Numbered from the stretch's first letter, positions 7,794-16,230 are shown. The stretch is DNA of 42,751 nucleotides from JBQTIQ01 sp052387955 (GCA_052387955.1 JBQTIQ010000001.1:1-42751); one strand, 5' to 3'. Translations and numbers: made by a program. The notes: a model not told the origin generated them from the sequence alone.

Positions 7794-8570
7794 ATGAAGA
7801 TCGCGGTGTGCGCCAAGCAGATCCCTGACCCGGCCGAGCCGGGCGAGCTCGACCCGGACCACACGCTCAAGCGCGAGGGAAAGCTGATCCTCGACGAGTC
7901 CGATTCCTACGGGGTCGAGATGGCGCTCCAGCTGGTCGCCGCCGCCGGGGGGGGAGAGGTGACGCTGGTGTCGATGGCCCCCAACAACGAGACCTCGGGA
8001 CTGCGCCAGGCCCTCGCCATGGGAGCCGACGGCGCCGTGCTGGTCAGCGACGAGGCCCTGGCCGGCGCCGGGGCGCTCGACACCGCCAAGGTCCTGGCCG
8101 CGGTCATCGGCCGAGGGGACTACGACCTCGTGCTGGCCGCGACCGAGTCGACCGACGGCTACACCGGGACAGTGCCCGAACAGATCGCCGCTCTGCTCGG
8201 CCGCCCGAGCGTGACGTTCGCCAAGAAGGTCGAGATCGACGGGCCCACGGTCAAGGTCCAACGTCAGACCGAGGCCGGCTACGACGAGGTCGAGTGCCCC
8301 CTGCCGGCGGTGGTGTCGGTGACGGCGGGTGTGGTCGAGCCCCGCTACCCCTCGTTCAAGGGGATCATGGCGGCCAAGAAGAAGCCGCTCGAGCAGCTGT
8401 CGGTGGCCGACCTGGGCATCGACTCCGCCACCGTGGGGTGGGCGGGCGCCGGCCAGGAGATCGTCGCCGTGGACGACGCCGAAGAGCGGGCCGCCGGCGA
8501 GATCATCGAAGACGACGGCGAGGGCTTCGCCAAGATCGTGGCGTACCTCGAGAACCTGAAGGTGGTCTAG
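7794..8570 (+). CDS. etfB: Electron transfer flavoprotein beta subunit
   Basis: EtfB, 258 residues, the AMP-binding small subunit of the heterodimeric FAD flavoprotein that passes electrons from acyl-CoA dehydrogenases to the quinone pool through ETF-quinone oxidoreductase. The N-terminus MKIAVCAKQIPDP is characteristic, followed by DSYGVEMALQL, the alternating-fold core and the family segment LPAVVSVTAGVVEPRYPSFKGIMAAKKK. ATG at 7794 matches the usual EtfB start. etfA follows after 3 bases, so the genes are co-transcribed and probably translationally coupled. Confidence 0.97.
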   Translation: MKIAVCAKQIPDPAEPGELDPDHTLKREGKLILDESDSYGVEMALQLVAAAGGGEVTLVSMAPNNETSGLRQALAMGADGAVLVSDEALAGAGALDTAKVLAAVIGRGDYDLVLAATESTDGYTGTVPEQIAALLGRPSVTFAKKVEIDGPTVKVQRQTEAGYDEVECPLPAVVSVTAGVVEPRYPSFKGIMAAKKKPLEQLSVADLGIDSATVGWAGAGQEIVAVDDAEERAAGEIIEDDGEGFAKIVAYLENLKVV

Positions 8571-8573
8571 ACC

Positions 8574-9545
8574 ATGGCCCTCGACAAGGTTTGGGTCCAC
8601 GCCGAAGCCAGCGACGGCAAGGTCGCCACGATCACGCTGGAACTGCTGGCCAAGGCCCGCGAACTCGGCTCTTCGGTCGAGTGCTTCTACGCCGGCGGTG
8701 ACGCCGACGCCATCGCCGGGACGCTCGGCGCCCACGGCGCCACGACGGTCTACGGCACCGGCGACCTCGGTGGCGGCCTGCCCGGGGTGCACCTGGCGGC
8801 CGCTATGGCTGCCGTCATCGAGGCTGGCGACGGCCCCGGCCTGGTGCTCTTCGGGACGACGTACGACGGCCGGGACGTAGCCGCCCGCCTGTCGGTGGCC
8901 CTCGACCGGGCCCTGCTCACCAACTGCGACGCCGTCGAGGCCGCCGAGGGCGGGGTGGTCGCCTCCACGCCGATCTTCGGCGGCACCCGGATCGTCCGCA
9001 CCCGGCTGACGGCCGGGCCCCCTCACCTGGTGGTGGTGCGGCCCAAGTCGTTCCCGGCCGAGGAGGTCGGTGGCCCGGCTGCCGCCGTGGTCGAGGCCCC
9101 GGTCCCCGACGTCGGTGCCGCCGGCACCGCCCGGGTGACCAACCGCCATGTCGAAGAGGCGACCGGGCCCAAGCTGGACGAGGCCGCAGTGGTGGTCTCG
9201 GGGGGGCGGGGGCTCGGCGAGGCCGGCAAGTACGAGATGGTGGCCCAGTTGGCCCGGCTGCTGAAGGGTGCACCGGGGGCGTCGCGGGCCATCGTCGACG
9301 CCGGCTGGGTGCCCTACTCGCACCAGGTCGGCCAGACCGGCAAGGTCGTCAAGCCCGACGTCTACATCGCCCTGGGCATCTCCGGAGCCACCCAGCACAT
9401 GGTGGGGATGAAGGGCTCGAAGACGATCATCGCGGTGAACAAGGACCCGGAGGCGCCGATCTTCTCGGTGTCCGACCTCGGCATCGTGGGCGACGTGCAC
9501 AAGGTCGTGCCCAAGCTGATCGAGGCCCTCCAGGCCCGCACCTGA
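8574..9545 (+). CDS. etfA: Electron transfer flavoprotein alpha subunit
   Basis: EtfA, 323 residues, the FAD-binding large subunit. The N-terminal domain starts DKVWVHAEASDGKVATITLELL. The C-terminal FAD domain has VVVSGGRGLGEAGKYEMV, VDAGWVPYSHQVGQTGKVV, the hallmark YIALGISGATQHMVGMK and AVNKDPEAPIFSVSDLGIVGD. Length and motif order are normal. It directly follows etfB. The pair fits a lifestyle using acyl-CoA or amino-acid oxidation, consistent with the acyl-CoA synthetases at 22-27 kb. Confidence 0.97.
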   Translation: MALDKVWVHAEASDGKVATITLELLAKARELGSSVECFYAGGDADAIAGTLGAHGATTVYGTGDLGGGLPGVHLAAAMAAVIEAGDGPGLVLFGTTYDGRDVAARLSVALDRALLTNCDAVEAAEGGVVASTPIFGGTRIVRTRLTAGPPHLVVVRPKSFPAEEVGGPAAAVVEAPVPDVGAAGTARVTNRHVEEATGPKLDEAAVVVSGGRGLGEAGKYEMVAQLARLLKGAPGASRAIVDAGWVPYSHQVGQTGKVVKPDVYIALGISGATQHMVGMKGSKTIIAVNKDPEAPIFSVSDLGIVGDVHKVVPKLIEALQART

Positions 9546-9562
9546 TCAGCCCGGGTGCACCT

Positions 9563-10288
9563 TCAAACCATCGGCCAGGGATAGCGGGACCCGGTGTGAT
9601 CGAGGGGGAAGCGGCGCTCGTCGAGGAGCGCCTGGGCGCGAGCCAGCAGGGCGTCGCGCTCGAAGGGGTCGAGCAGGTCGGCCAACGGCCCTGGTAGCCC
9701 GGAACGGACAAGGCTGCCGATGTCGGTGAGCACGTCGTCGGGGACGGGCTCGGTGGCGAACTCCCAGATCACGGTGCGCAGCTTGAACTCGGCGTGGAAG
9801 CTGAGCCCGTTGTCGATGGCGAAGATCCGGCCGTTTTCGTCCAGGAGGCAGTGACCGCTCTTGCGGTCGGTCTGGTTGGCCAGGATGTCGAAGGCGCAGA
9901 TCCGCCGGAGCTGGGGGTGGAAACGGCCGTCGTCGGCATCGAACAGGGTGAAGTAGTGCTGGGCGAAGTCGGCGGGCACGAAGGCCTGCAGCGAGCCCTC
10001 GCCCAGGGGCAGGTCGTCGTGGCGCACGATCGTCGGCGGCACGATGCCCCACCCCAGTACCTCGGAGAGCAGGTAGGACGCCAGCTCCCGACGGTGCAGG
10101 CCGGGCGGGAAGTCCCATAGCGGCCGTTCTGCTTTCACCGGCTTGTAGACCGCCAACGTGCGTAGTCCGCCGGCGCCCACCTCGACCAGGAAGGTGCCGT
10201 TCGAGCTCCACGGCATCCGCCCCTTCACCGTCACCTCGCCCTGGCGCAGCAGGTCCAGGGGGTGCTGGGTCAGTTCATCCTGGGGCAC
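9563..10288 (-). CDS. SCO1664 family protein (PI3/4-kinase-like fold)
   Basis: Member of the actinobacterial SCO1664 family, about 241 residues, distantly related to phosphatidylinositol 3/4-kinases. Visible features are VYKPVKAERPLWDFPPGLHRRELASYLLSE (P-loop-like lysine and helix), CAFDILANQTDRKSGHCLL (catalytic-loop-like) and IFAIDNGLSFH (metal-binding DNG). The substrate is unknown. The GTG at 10288 overlaps the end of DUF3090 by 19 bases; an ATG at 10330 would give a longer overlap. Last gene of a three-gene minus-strand cluster with DUF3090 and the phosphomutase-like gene, a trio common in Actinobacteria. Confidence 0.88.
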   Translation of the reverse strand: MPQDELTQHPLDLLRQGEVTVKGRMPWSSNGTFLVEVGAGGLRTLAVYKPVKAERPLWDFPPGLHRRELASYLLSEVLGWGIVPPTIVRHDDLPLGEGSLQAFVPADFAQHYFTLFDADDGRFHPQLRRICAFDILANQTDRKSGHCLLDENGRIFAIDNGLSFHAEFKLRTVIWEFATEPVPDDVLTDIGSLVRSGLPGPLADLLDPFERDALLARAQALLDERRFPLDHTGSRYPWPMV

Positions 10289-10767
10289 GGATGGCCCCCG
10301 GGATCGACTGGCCGGCCGCAGAACCGGCACGGCGGCCTGCCGCCGGCGACCACGGCCCGGGCATGGGCGACGAAGGCCGCGACCTGAGCGCGGGTGAGCC
10401 GGAACCGGGCCTGGGCGGGCTGCTCACCGGCTTGTACCTCTTCTTCGGCCAACAGCTCCTCGGCGACCAGGAGCATCCGGTCGGCGGTCTCGTCCCATGC
10501 CACTGCCAGGGTCCCGACGGCCCACTCGGCGATGACCGGCGATACCAGTTCGAGCAGCGTCGGAACTGCGGCCGGCTCGGGTGTCGGCAGGTCGGCGAGC
10601 AGCCCGTCGAGGTAGTCGGCGAGCGCTCCCACCTGTTGTTTCTCGCACTTGAGCGTGACGACATGGCCGTCGCCCTGGGCCTGTAGGTAGAACACCCGCT
10701 CGCCAGGGTCGCCGACCGTGCCGGCGGTGAACACCATCGGCTCGGGAAGATCGAACGACGCGTTCAT
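10270..10767 (-). CDS. DUF3090 family protein
   Basis: DUF3090 family, about 165 residues. The family-like opening PMVFTAGTVGDPGERVFYLQAQGD is followed by a helical middle (QQVGALADYLDGLLADL, AVAWDETADRMLLVAEELL). The C-terminal part has FRLTRAQVAAFVAHARAVVAGGRPPCRFCGRPVDPGGHPCPR with a CxxC...C zinc-knuckle-like end. The ATG at 10767 is preferred because it avoids overlapping the upstream gene; ATG at 10812 is also in frame. Biochemical role unknown. It always travels with the SCO1664-like and phosphomutase-like genes in actinobacteria. Confidence 0.88.
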   Translation of the reverse strand: MNASFDLPEPMVFTAGTVGDPGERVFYLQAQGDGHVVTLKCEKQQVGALADYLDGLLADLPTPEPAAVPTLLELVSPVIAEWAVGTLAVAWDETADRMLLVAEELLAEEEVQAGEQPAQARFRLTRAQVAAFVAHARAVVAGGRPPCRFCGRPVDPGGHPCPRMN

Positions 10768-10783
10768 CGCGTTGACCACGTGC

Positions 10784-11455
10784 TCACGACGGAGCCAGGG
10801 CGGTGAGGTCACGGTCGCTCGAATTGACGCACAGCACCGTGGGGCCGCTGTGGCCGTAGAGGATCGCCGTCACCGAGCACGGCGACACGACGATGCGCTG
10901 GAACAAGTCGAGGTGGGTGCCGAGGGCGGCGGCGGCGACGGCCTTGATCGGGTCGGCGTGGGACACCGCCACCACGGTGGCACCGGGATGTGCCCTCACC
11001 ATCCCGGCGATGGCAGAGGTGATCCGGGCCTGCATGTCGGTGAACGACTCGCCTCCCGGGAAGCGGAACCCGCTCGGGAAGCTCTGCACCGTCGTCCATT
11101 CGGGGAGCTTGGACAGAGCCTTGAGCTCGTGGCCGGTCCACTCGCCGAAGTCGCACTCGAACAGGCCGCGGTCGACCTTCACACGCTGCTTCAGGGCCTT
11201 GGCGATGGGGGCGGCGGTCTGGCGGGTGCGCTCCAGGGGCGACGAGTAGACCGCCGCCACCTTGTCGCCGAAGGGAGCGATCCGGGCCGCCACCCGCTCG
11301 GCCTGGGCCCTGCCCTCGTCCGCGAGGTCGAGGCCAGCTGCCCGGCCGGGAAGGGTATGGCCGGTGGTCGGGGTCTGCCCATGCCTGACGAGCAGGACCA
11401 GCGTCGGTGCCGGCGGTTTGGGCCGCGCCGGGCGGGCGGCGCTTCGGGGGGCCAT
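10784..11455 (-). CDS. MSMEG_4193-type histidine phosphatase/phosphomutase
   Basis: Histidine phosphatase superfamily protein, 223 residues. The phosphohistidine motif is LVRHGQTPTTG near residue 23, followed by SSPLERTRQTA, the general-acid region ECDFGEWTGHELKALS, and the second catalytic His in VVAVSHADPIKAV. The subfamily is the MSMEG_4193 type, assigned from the conserved trio. The substrate is unknown; mutase activity is only a family name. First gene of the minus-strand trio, divergent from the uracil-DNA glycosylase gene. Confidence 0.9.
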   Translation of the reverse strand: MAPRSAARPARPKPPAPTLVLLVRHGQTPTTGHTLPGRAAGLDLADEGRAQAERVAARIAPFGDKVAAVYSSPLERTRQTAAPIAKALKQRVKVDRGLFECDFGEWTGHELKALSKLPEWTTVQSFPSGFRFPGGESFTDMQARITSAIAGMVRAHPGATVVAVSHADPIKAVAAAALGTHLDLFQRIVVSPCSVTAILYGHSGPTVLCVNSSDRDLTALAPS

Positions 11456-11496
11456 GTCCCGCCCAACCTATCTGGTGCCTGATGTCCTGCCGTCGG

Positions 11497-11540
11497 CGCG
11501 ACGCCACCCGGGCGGCGACGGGTGTGGGGCGCAGCCCCAC
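11497..11540. repeat. REP-like repeat family B, copy 2
   Basis: Truncated member of the family seen at 1941-1993 and 19508-19557. It keeps GGGCGGCGACGGGTG and the perfect hairpin GTGGGGC-GCA-GCCCCAC (11524-11540), while the GCGAGCGCC head is diverged. It sits 18 bases upstream of the glycosylase start, so it would be in its leader. Confidence 0.7.
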
Positions 11541-11558
11541 CCGCTACACAGGGGCTCG

Positions 11559-12248
11559 ATGACGGAGACGCTGGCCGCGCTCGACGAGGAGGTGATCGGC
11601 TGCCGGGCGTGCCCCCGTCTGGTGGCGTGGCGGGAAGAGGTGGCCGCGACCAAAGTGGCCCGCTTCCGGGACTGGGACTACTGGGGCCGCCCCGTGCCCG
11701 GCTTCGGCGACCCGGGCGCCACCTTGTTGATCGTGGGCCTGGCGCCGGCCGCCCACGGTGCCAACCGCACCGGCCGCGGGTTCACCGGGGACCGGTCCGG
11801 GGACTTCCTGTTCGCGTCCCTGTACCGCAACGGCTACGCCAGCCAACCCACCAGCACCCATCGTGGCGACGGCTTGGCCTTGACCGGCTGCTACATCACC
11901 GCGGCGGTGAAATGCGCGCCTCCGGCCAACAAGCCCGAACCGGCCGAGCGCGACGCCTGCCGCCCCTTCTTCGAGCGCGAGCTGGCGCTGCTCGACCGGG
12001 TGCGGGTGACCGTGGCACTGGGCAAGTTCGGTTGGGACGCGGTGTGCACACACCATGGGCTTCGTCCCCGGCCGGCGTTCGCTCATGGGGCCGAGGTGGC
12101 CCTGCCCGACGGCACCACGCTGCTGGGCTCCTATCACGTCAGCCAGCAGAACACCTTCACCGGGGTCCTGACCGAGGCCATGCTCGATGCCGTGTTCGTC
12201 CGCGCCCGCGTGCTGGGCGACGGCGAGGCGGCAGCACCCTCTCGGTAG
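11559..12248 (+). CDS. Family 5 uracil-DNA glycosylase (UdgB-type)
   Basis: Uracil/hypoxanthine-DNA glycosylase, 229 residues, acting in base excision repair. Motif 1 is VGLAPAAHGANRTGRGFTGD, where family 5 has Ala/Gly rather than a catalytic Asp or Asn. SGDFLFASLYRNGYA follows, then ITAAVKCAPPANKP, and motif 2 GSYHVSQQNTFTG. Cysteines C15 and C18 (GCRACPRL) with C115 and C131 fit the 4Fe-4S cluster of this group. ATG at 11559 gives MTETLAALD. It is relevant for a GC-rich genome exposed to cytosine deamination. Confidence 0.93.
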   Translation: MTETLAALDEEVIGCRACPRLVAWREEVAATKVARFRDWDYWGRPVPGFGDPGATLLIVGLAPAAHGANRTGRGFTGDRSGDFLFASLYRNGYASQPTSTHRGDGLALTGCYITAAVKCAPPANKPEPAERDACRPFFERELALLDRVRVTVALGKFGWDAVCTHHGLRPRPAFAHGAEVALPDGTTLLGSYHVSQQNTFTGVLTEAMLDAVFVRARVLGDGEAAAPSR

Positions 12249-12260
12249 TGTCTCCGGCTC

Positions 12261-12674
12261 ATGTCCGCGACCGGTCCGCGCCGCCCCTGGCCCCTCCTGG
12301 TCGCGGCCGCGGCAGCCCTGCTCGTGGGTGCCGGCTGCAGAAGCGGTTCGGCGAGCGGCTACGGCGAGGGCACGGAGGCCATCTACCTGCGGGCCTGCAA
12401 CCCGTCCGACGACGCCAACCAGCAGCGGACGTGCCGATGCGCCTACGACGAGATCCGGCGCACGATCCCCTTCGAGCGCTACCGGGAGATGGACGAGAAG
12501 CTGGTCGCCGACCGCAACGCCATCCCCGACGAGGTCCTGCGCATCGTGGCCGACTGCGCATCCCGGCCGGCCAACCCGCCGGCGCCGGGCGCGCCCCCCA
12601 CCACCCGGGAGCCCGAGGCCGAGATCGACACCACCGAGCCCGCTGCCGATCGCGACCGACCGTTCGGCCAGTGA
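12261..12674 (+). CDS. Small secreted lipoprotein
   Basis: Predicted lipoprotein of 137 residues. It has a basic N-terminus (GPRRPW), a hydrophobic segment of about 14 residues and a lipobox LVGAGC with the acylated C26. The mature part holds a compact helical domain with cysteine pairs (ACNPSD, RTCRCAYDEIRRTIPFERY, VADCASRP), suggesting disulfides. A proline/acidic tail without structure follows. No named family recognised. It begins 12 bases after the glycosylase stop and may be co-transcribed, but a functional link is not evident. Confidence 0.82.
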   Translation: MSATGPRRPWPLLVAAAAALLVGAGCRSGSASGYGEGTEAIYLRACNPSDDANQQRTCRCAYDEIRRTIPFERYREMDEKLVADRNAIPDEVLRIVADCASRPANPPAPGAPPTTREPEAEIDTTEPAADRDRPFGQ

Positions 12675-12711
12675 GAGGGCCCGTCCCGGTGTGGCGGCCG
12701 GGTGTCGCCGG

Positions 12712-13890
12712 TTAGACCGGGTTGCGGGGGAAGTCGACCGCCGCCGCCGGCCACCGCTGGCGGCTCTTCCTGGACAACTTGTGCATCAGGGCGATGGCAC
12801 CGGGGTCCTCGTCGCCCGGGCGGGCGATCAGCGATCCGTCGGTAACCATGCGCTCGATGACCTCGCGACCGAGGTCGGTGCGGACGATGGTCAGGGTCCA
12901 GTCGTTGTCCTTGCCGATGCCGCCGGTGGACACGTCGGCGTGCTCGGCGGCGAAGTCGGGGCAGTGCTCACAGCCCTGGCGGGTCCAGGCATGGCACTCC
13001 TTGAGGCTGATCTCGTGATAGGCGCCGTCGCGCATCCAGATCTGGAACACGCCCTTGATGTTCATCTTGACCATGTCCTGCTTGCGCAGGCCGTACTTGG
13101 CCTCGAACAGCTCCTCGAAGATGGCGTCGTCGAACGTCTTCGAGCACAGCAGCCCGATGTTGAACAGGATCGGTTTCGACGCCTTGCCCACCTTGCGGTG
13201 CCACATCACGGGCGGGCTCGACGACTGGCACGACATGCCCACCAGGGCCAGCTTCGACAGGCCCCGCTCGCCGGCCTCCTTCATGGCCAGCGTGTTGGCG
13301 GAGTACGTGTAGCGGCTGCCGGCAGCGGCGAGCACCTCGTCGCGGTTCGTCGCCACCCCGGGGACTGCCTTCCAGTCGCCGGCCTCTCCGTCGAGGTACG
13401 AGACGAGGGCACCGTCGATGTAGTCGTGGTCGAGCAGCCACACGAGCATGGCCGAGACCAGCCCGCCGTCCTGGCCCATGCGGTGGACCATGTCGTCGGA
13501 CGCCCGCGTGAGCAGGATGTCCTGGTAGATGCCCGACACCTCGTCGGGCCGGCGGGCGCGGGCGAAGAGGTGCTCGTCGGCCTCGGGCTCCCACGACCGG
13601 AACCGGGGACAGGCCCGGGTGCACGACGTGCAGCCCTTCTGGCCGTGGCCGCAGTCGGTCGGGCCGAGTTCGGCTTCGAGGTGGTACGGCGTGTAGCCGG
13701 CGTGCTCGGCGCCGACGACGGCGGCTGTCGACCCGTGGTCGTAACCGATGACGTCGTGGGGGCACACCACCACGCAGCCGGCACAACCGGTGCACAGCCC
13801 GGTGTCGATGACCTCCTCGTACAGCTCCTTCCACTGTGCCGTCCATCGCGAGGCGCGGGCCGGCGTGGCGGTCTCGTCGGTGACGGTCAT
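12712..13890 (-). CDS. FrhB-like coenzyme F420 hydrogenase/dehydrogenase beta-subunit family protein
   Basis: Iron-sulfur flavoprotein-like protein of 392 residues. An N-terminal ferredoxin-type motif C33-x2-C36-x2-C39-x3-C43P and a second cluster CGHGQKGCTSCTRACP support two Fe-S clusters. The FrhB N- and C-terminal domains follow (LLTRASDDMVHRMGQDGGLVSAMLVWLL; VGMSCQSSS; FNIGLLCSK; ECHAWTRQGCEHCPDFAAEHADVSTGGIG). Members of this family oxidise or reduce F420 or ferredoxin partners. No hydrogenase or other F420 gene is adjacent, so the electron partner is unknown. Divergent from the LCP gene; convergent with the lipoprotein. Confidence 0.88.
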   Translation of the reverse strand: MTVTDETATPARASRWTAQWKELYEEVIDTGLCTGCAGCVVVCPHDVIGYDHGSTAAVVGAEHAGYTPYHLEAELGPTDCGHGQKGCTSCTRACPRFRSWEPEADEHLFARARRPDEVSGIYQDILLTRASDDMVHRMGQDGGLVSAMLVWLLDHDYIDGALVSYLDGEAGDWKAVPGVATNRDEVLAAAGSRYTYSANTLAMKEAGERGLSKLALVGMSCQSSSPPVMWHRKVGKASKPILFNIGLLCSKTFDDAIFEELFEAKYGLRKQDMVKMNIKGVFQIWMRDGAYHEISLKECHAWTRQGCEHCPDFAAEHADVSTGGIGKDNDWTLTIVRTDLGREVIERMVTDGSLIARPGDEDPGAIALMHKLSRKSRQRWPAAAVDFPRNPV

Positions 13891-13948
13891 CTCCCGGGAA
13901 CTCTAGGTAGTCACCTGCCGGGCTGCTGTGACGGGCCGGCGGGTCTGC

Positions 13949-14010
13949 ACCGATGCGAGCGCCGGAGCGCCGGCGCCGGCGCGGCTGCGCCTGCGTGGCC
14001 GGGGAACGCC
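13949..14010. repeat. REP-like repeat family A, copy 2
   Basis: Same orientation as the copy at 737-803, with identical ends of 20 or more bases and a slightly shorter, differently GC-rich middle. It lies between the FrhB-like gene and the LCP gene, about 30 bases upstream of the LCP start. Confidence 0.75.
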
Positions 14011-14039
14011 AGCAAACGCAGCTAGGGTGCCCGCCCGTC

Positions 14040-15590
14040 ATGGCCCCGCGTCACCGCGTCCGTTCGCGTTTGCGCCGCAGTTGGCCCCAGCGCCTCGGTA
14101 TCGCTCTCGGGGCACTGGTCACGATCGCCTGCGTCGCTGTCGCCACCGCCGTTGCCTACGTCTACTGGAAGACGGGGACGTTCGCCCGGGCCGACGTGGT
14201 GCTCGACGAGGTGCAGTCGACCGATCACGCCCGAAACTATCTGATCATCGGGTCCGACGAGCGGACTGCCGAAGACCTGGTGTCGGACCCGCTCAGCGGC
14301 GGGCGGCGGTCCGACACCATCATCGTGATGCGGGTCGATCCCGCTGACACCTCGATGCAGATGTTGTCGTTCCCGCGCGACCTCTACGTCCCGATCGCCG
14401 GCCGGTCGGGATCGGACCGGATCAACGCCGCCTATGGCTACGGGCGCCAGGTGCTGATCGACACCATCCGCCAGGACTTCGGCATCGACATCCACAACTA
14501 CATCGAAGTCGACTTCAACGGGTTCAAGAACCTGGTCAATGCCCTCGGCGGCGTGCCGGTCTACTTGCCGCACCAGCTGCGCGACACCCACAGCTTCCTC
14601 GAGATCAACCAGACCGGCTGCGTCAACCTCCGAGACGAACAGGCGCTCGCCTTCGCTCGGTCGCGCTACCTCGAGTACCAGGACGACGACGGCCGGTGGC
14701 GCGAGGACGGGCGGGGCGACCTGGGCCGCATCGAACGCCAGCAGTTCTTCGTGCGCCGGCTCATGGGCAAGGCGTTGGGCATGAACCTCACCGACCTGTC
14801 GACGTTCACCGAACTGCTCGACGTCGCCGTCGAGAGCATCACGCTCGACCGCAGCCTCGACCGCGGCGATCTCTTCCGGCTGGTGCAGCGGATCAAGGGC
14901 CTGGGCGACAACCTGATCGAGACGTACTCGTTGCCGGTGGACCCCGCCGTCGGCCCGGGGGGAGCGTCGATCCTGGAGCTGGACGAGCGGGAGGCCCGTC
15001 CCATCCTCGACGTGTTCCGTGACCAGCCCGCCGAGGCCCTGCCCGAACGGGAGATCACCGTCGACGTGCTCAACGGGACCGGCGTCGAGGGCCGAGCTCT
15101 CCTGGCCCGTGACGCCCTGGCCGAGGTCGGCTTCGTTCCCGGGATCGCCGGCAACCCCGTACCGGCTCTGGCCGAGGACACCACCATCCGCTTCGCACCA
15201 GGATCGGAGCCGGCGGCCGACGTGCTGGCCCGTCACCTCACGTCGACGGCCGAGCTGGAGATCGACGACAGCCTCAGACCCGACCACGTCGTGCTGACGA
15301 TGGGCTCGGACTTCACCACGATCATGGAGCGGGCGCGGCCGGCTGAGGCGGTTACGGGCTCGACGACTACCTCCACCGCCAGGGCGACGACGACCACGAC
15401 CACCGAACCCACCACCTCGTCGACCTCGACGCCGGGACGTTCGACGACACCGGGGCGGGGCGGGCGGGCCACCTCGTCCACGACGACGACGCCCGACGAC
15501 CTGGTCACGACGACTACCGTCCCGGGCGCGACCACCACCACGGTCGTCGGAGTCGGCACCGGCGAACCCCCGGCCGGGACCGCCTGCTAG
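14040..15590 (+). CDS. LytR-CpsA-Psr (LCP) family cell-wall glycopolymer transferase
   Basis: Membrane-anchored LCP protein, 516 residues, expected to attach glycopolymers to peptidoglycan on the outer face. A basic N-terminus precedes one membrane helix (about residues 19-41). The LCP domain spans about 65-300, with NYLIIGSDERTA, RSDTIIVMRVDP, SFPRDLYVPI, DRINAAYGYGR, VDFNGFKNLVNALGGV and LAFARSRY. A LytR_C domain follows (ITVDVLNGTGVEGRALLARDAL, about 338-430). The C-terminal tail is Thr/Ser/Pro-rich, typical of a wall-spanning linker. The ATG at 14040 places the helix correctly; upstream in-frame sequence belongs to the repeat. Confidence 0.93.
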   Translation: MAPRHRVRSRLRRSWPQRLGIALGALVTIACVAVATAVAYVYWKTGTFARADVVLDEVQSTDHARNYLIIGSDERTAEDLVSDPLSGGRRSDTIIVMRVDPADTSMQMLSFPRDLYVPIAGRSGSDRINAAYGYGRQVLIDTIRQDFGIDIHNYIEVDFNGFKNLVNALGGVPVYLPHQLRDTHSFLEINQTGCVNLRDEQALAFARSRYLEYQDDDGRWREDGRGDLGRIERQQFFVRRLMGKALGMNLTDLSTFTELLDVAVESITLDRSLDRGDLFRLVQRIKGLGDNLIETYSLPVDPAVGPGGASILELDEREARPILDVFRDQPAEALPEREITVDVLNGTGVEGRALLARDALAEVGFVPGIAGNPVPALAEDTTIRFAPGSEPAADVLARHLTSTAELEIDDSLRPDHVVLTMGSDFTTIMERARPAEAVTGSTTTSTARATTTTTTEPTTSSTSTPGRSTTPGRGGRATSSTTTTPDDLVTTTTVPGATTTTVVGVGTGEPPAGTAC

Positions 15591-15621
15591 AACGGCTGAG
15601 GACAACGATCGAGGAGGTCCG

Positions 15622-16047
15622 TTGCGACGACTCACGGCCGCCGTGGTTGGTGCGGTTCTGATGGCGGCAGCCGCCGGGTGTTCGACCGACGACAGCATCG
15701 AAGCGCGCATCAAGCACACGCTCAACAACTCGGAGGGTGTCGAGGTCGACGATGTCGAGTGCCCACCCGAGCTGGTGCCGGAGAAGGTGACCTCGGCGCA
15801 GTGCGTCGTCACCGGGGACTTCAGCCAGTACGTGCTCGAGAAGACCGGGATCCAGACCAACCTCACCCGGATCGGGGTGACGATCACGTTCGGCCCTGAC
15901 GGTGAGCCTCGGGCCGAGATCAACGAGGCGCGTCTCGCCGCCGACATCGCCGTCGCCGCCACCGACCAGCTGAGCGATGCCCCGCCGGCGACGCCCCCCG
16001 CCGAGACGCCGCCGGCCGAGACCGCTCCTGCCCCACCGGCGCCGTAG
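15622..16047 (+). CDS. Lipoprotein, DUF4333-like
   Basis: Predicted lipoprotein of 141 residues starting at TTG 15622, placed there by a strong GAGGAGG at 15611-15617. The signal peptide ends in the lipobox AAAAGC (C20). The mature domain has the DUF4333-like pattern of a Cys-Pro (DDVECPPEL), a lysine and a second cysteine (VTSAQCVVTGDF) about 15 residues later, suggesting a disulfide. The C-terminus is a Pro/Ala/Thr tail. It lies 31 bases after the LCP gene and is probably co-transcribed with it. Function unknown; the family assignment is moderate. Confidence 0.78.
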   Translation: MRRLTAAVVGAVLMAAAAGCSTDDSIEARIKHTLNNSEGVEVDDVECPPELVPEKVTSAQCVVTGDFSQYVLEKTGIQTNLTRIGVTITFGPDGEPRAEINEARLAADIAVAATDQLSDAPPATPPAETPPAETAPAPPAP

Positions 16048-16155
16048 CTCGCCGCCGCCCGTCCTCGGCCCGCTCGCGTACGTTCCGTGCGGGCGGCTAT
16101 CCCCCCGGGGCGGGCACCCTCAAGGCTCGCGGCAACTGAGCGAGCGGAGCGATCG

Positions 16156-16230
16156 ATGCAGTTGTGCGAGTGCCCACAGACCTTCGCGCCGCCGGGCCGG
16201 CACGAGCAGGACTGCGTCGACCAGCAGTGA
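16156..16230 (+). CDS. Possible cysteine-rich microprotein (24 aa)
   Basis: Short frame MQLCECPQTF...TGA of 24 codons with CxC and HxxxC spaced like a small metal site (C4, C6, H16, C20). GGAG lies six bases upstream of the ATG. It sits alone in the 193-base gap between the convergent lipoprotein and TPR genes. A chance frame cannot be excluded at this length. The flanking CAACTG/CAGTTG arms could fold the start region. Confidence 0.3.
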   Translation: MQLCECPQTFAPPGRHEQDCVDQQ

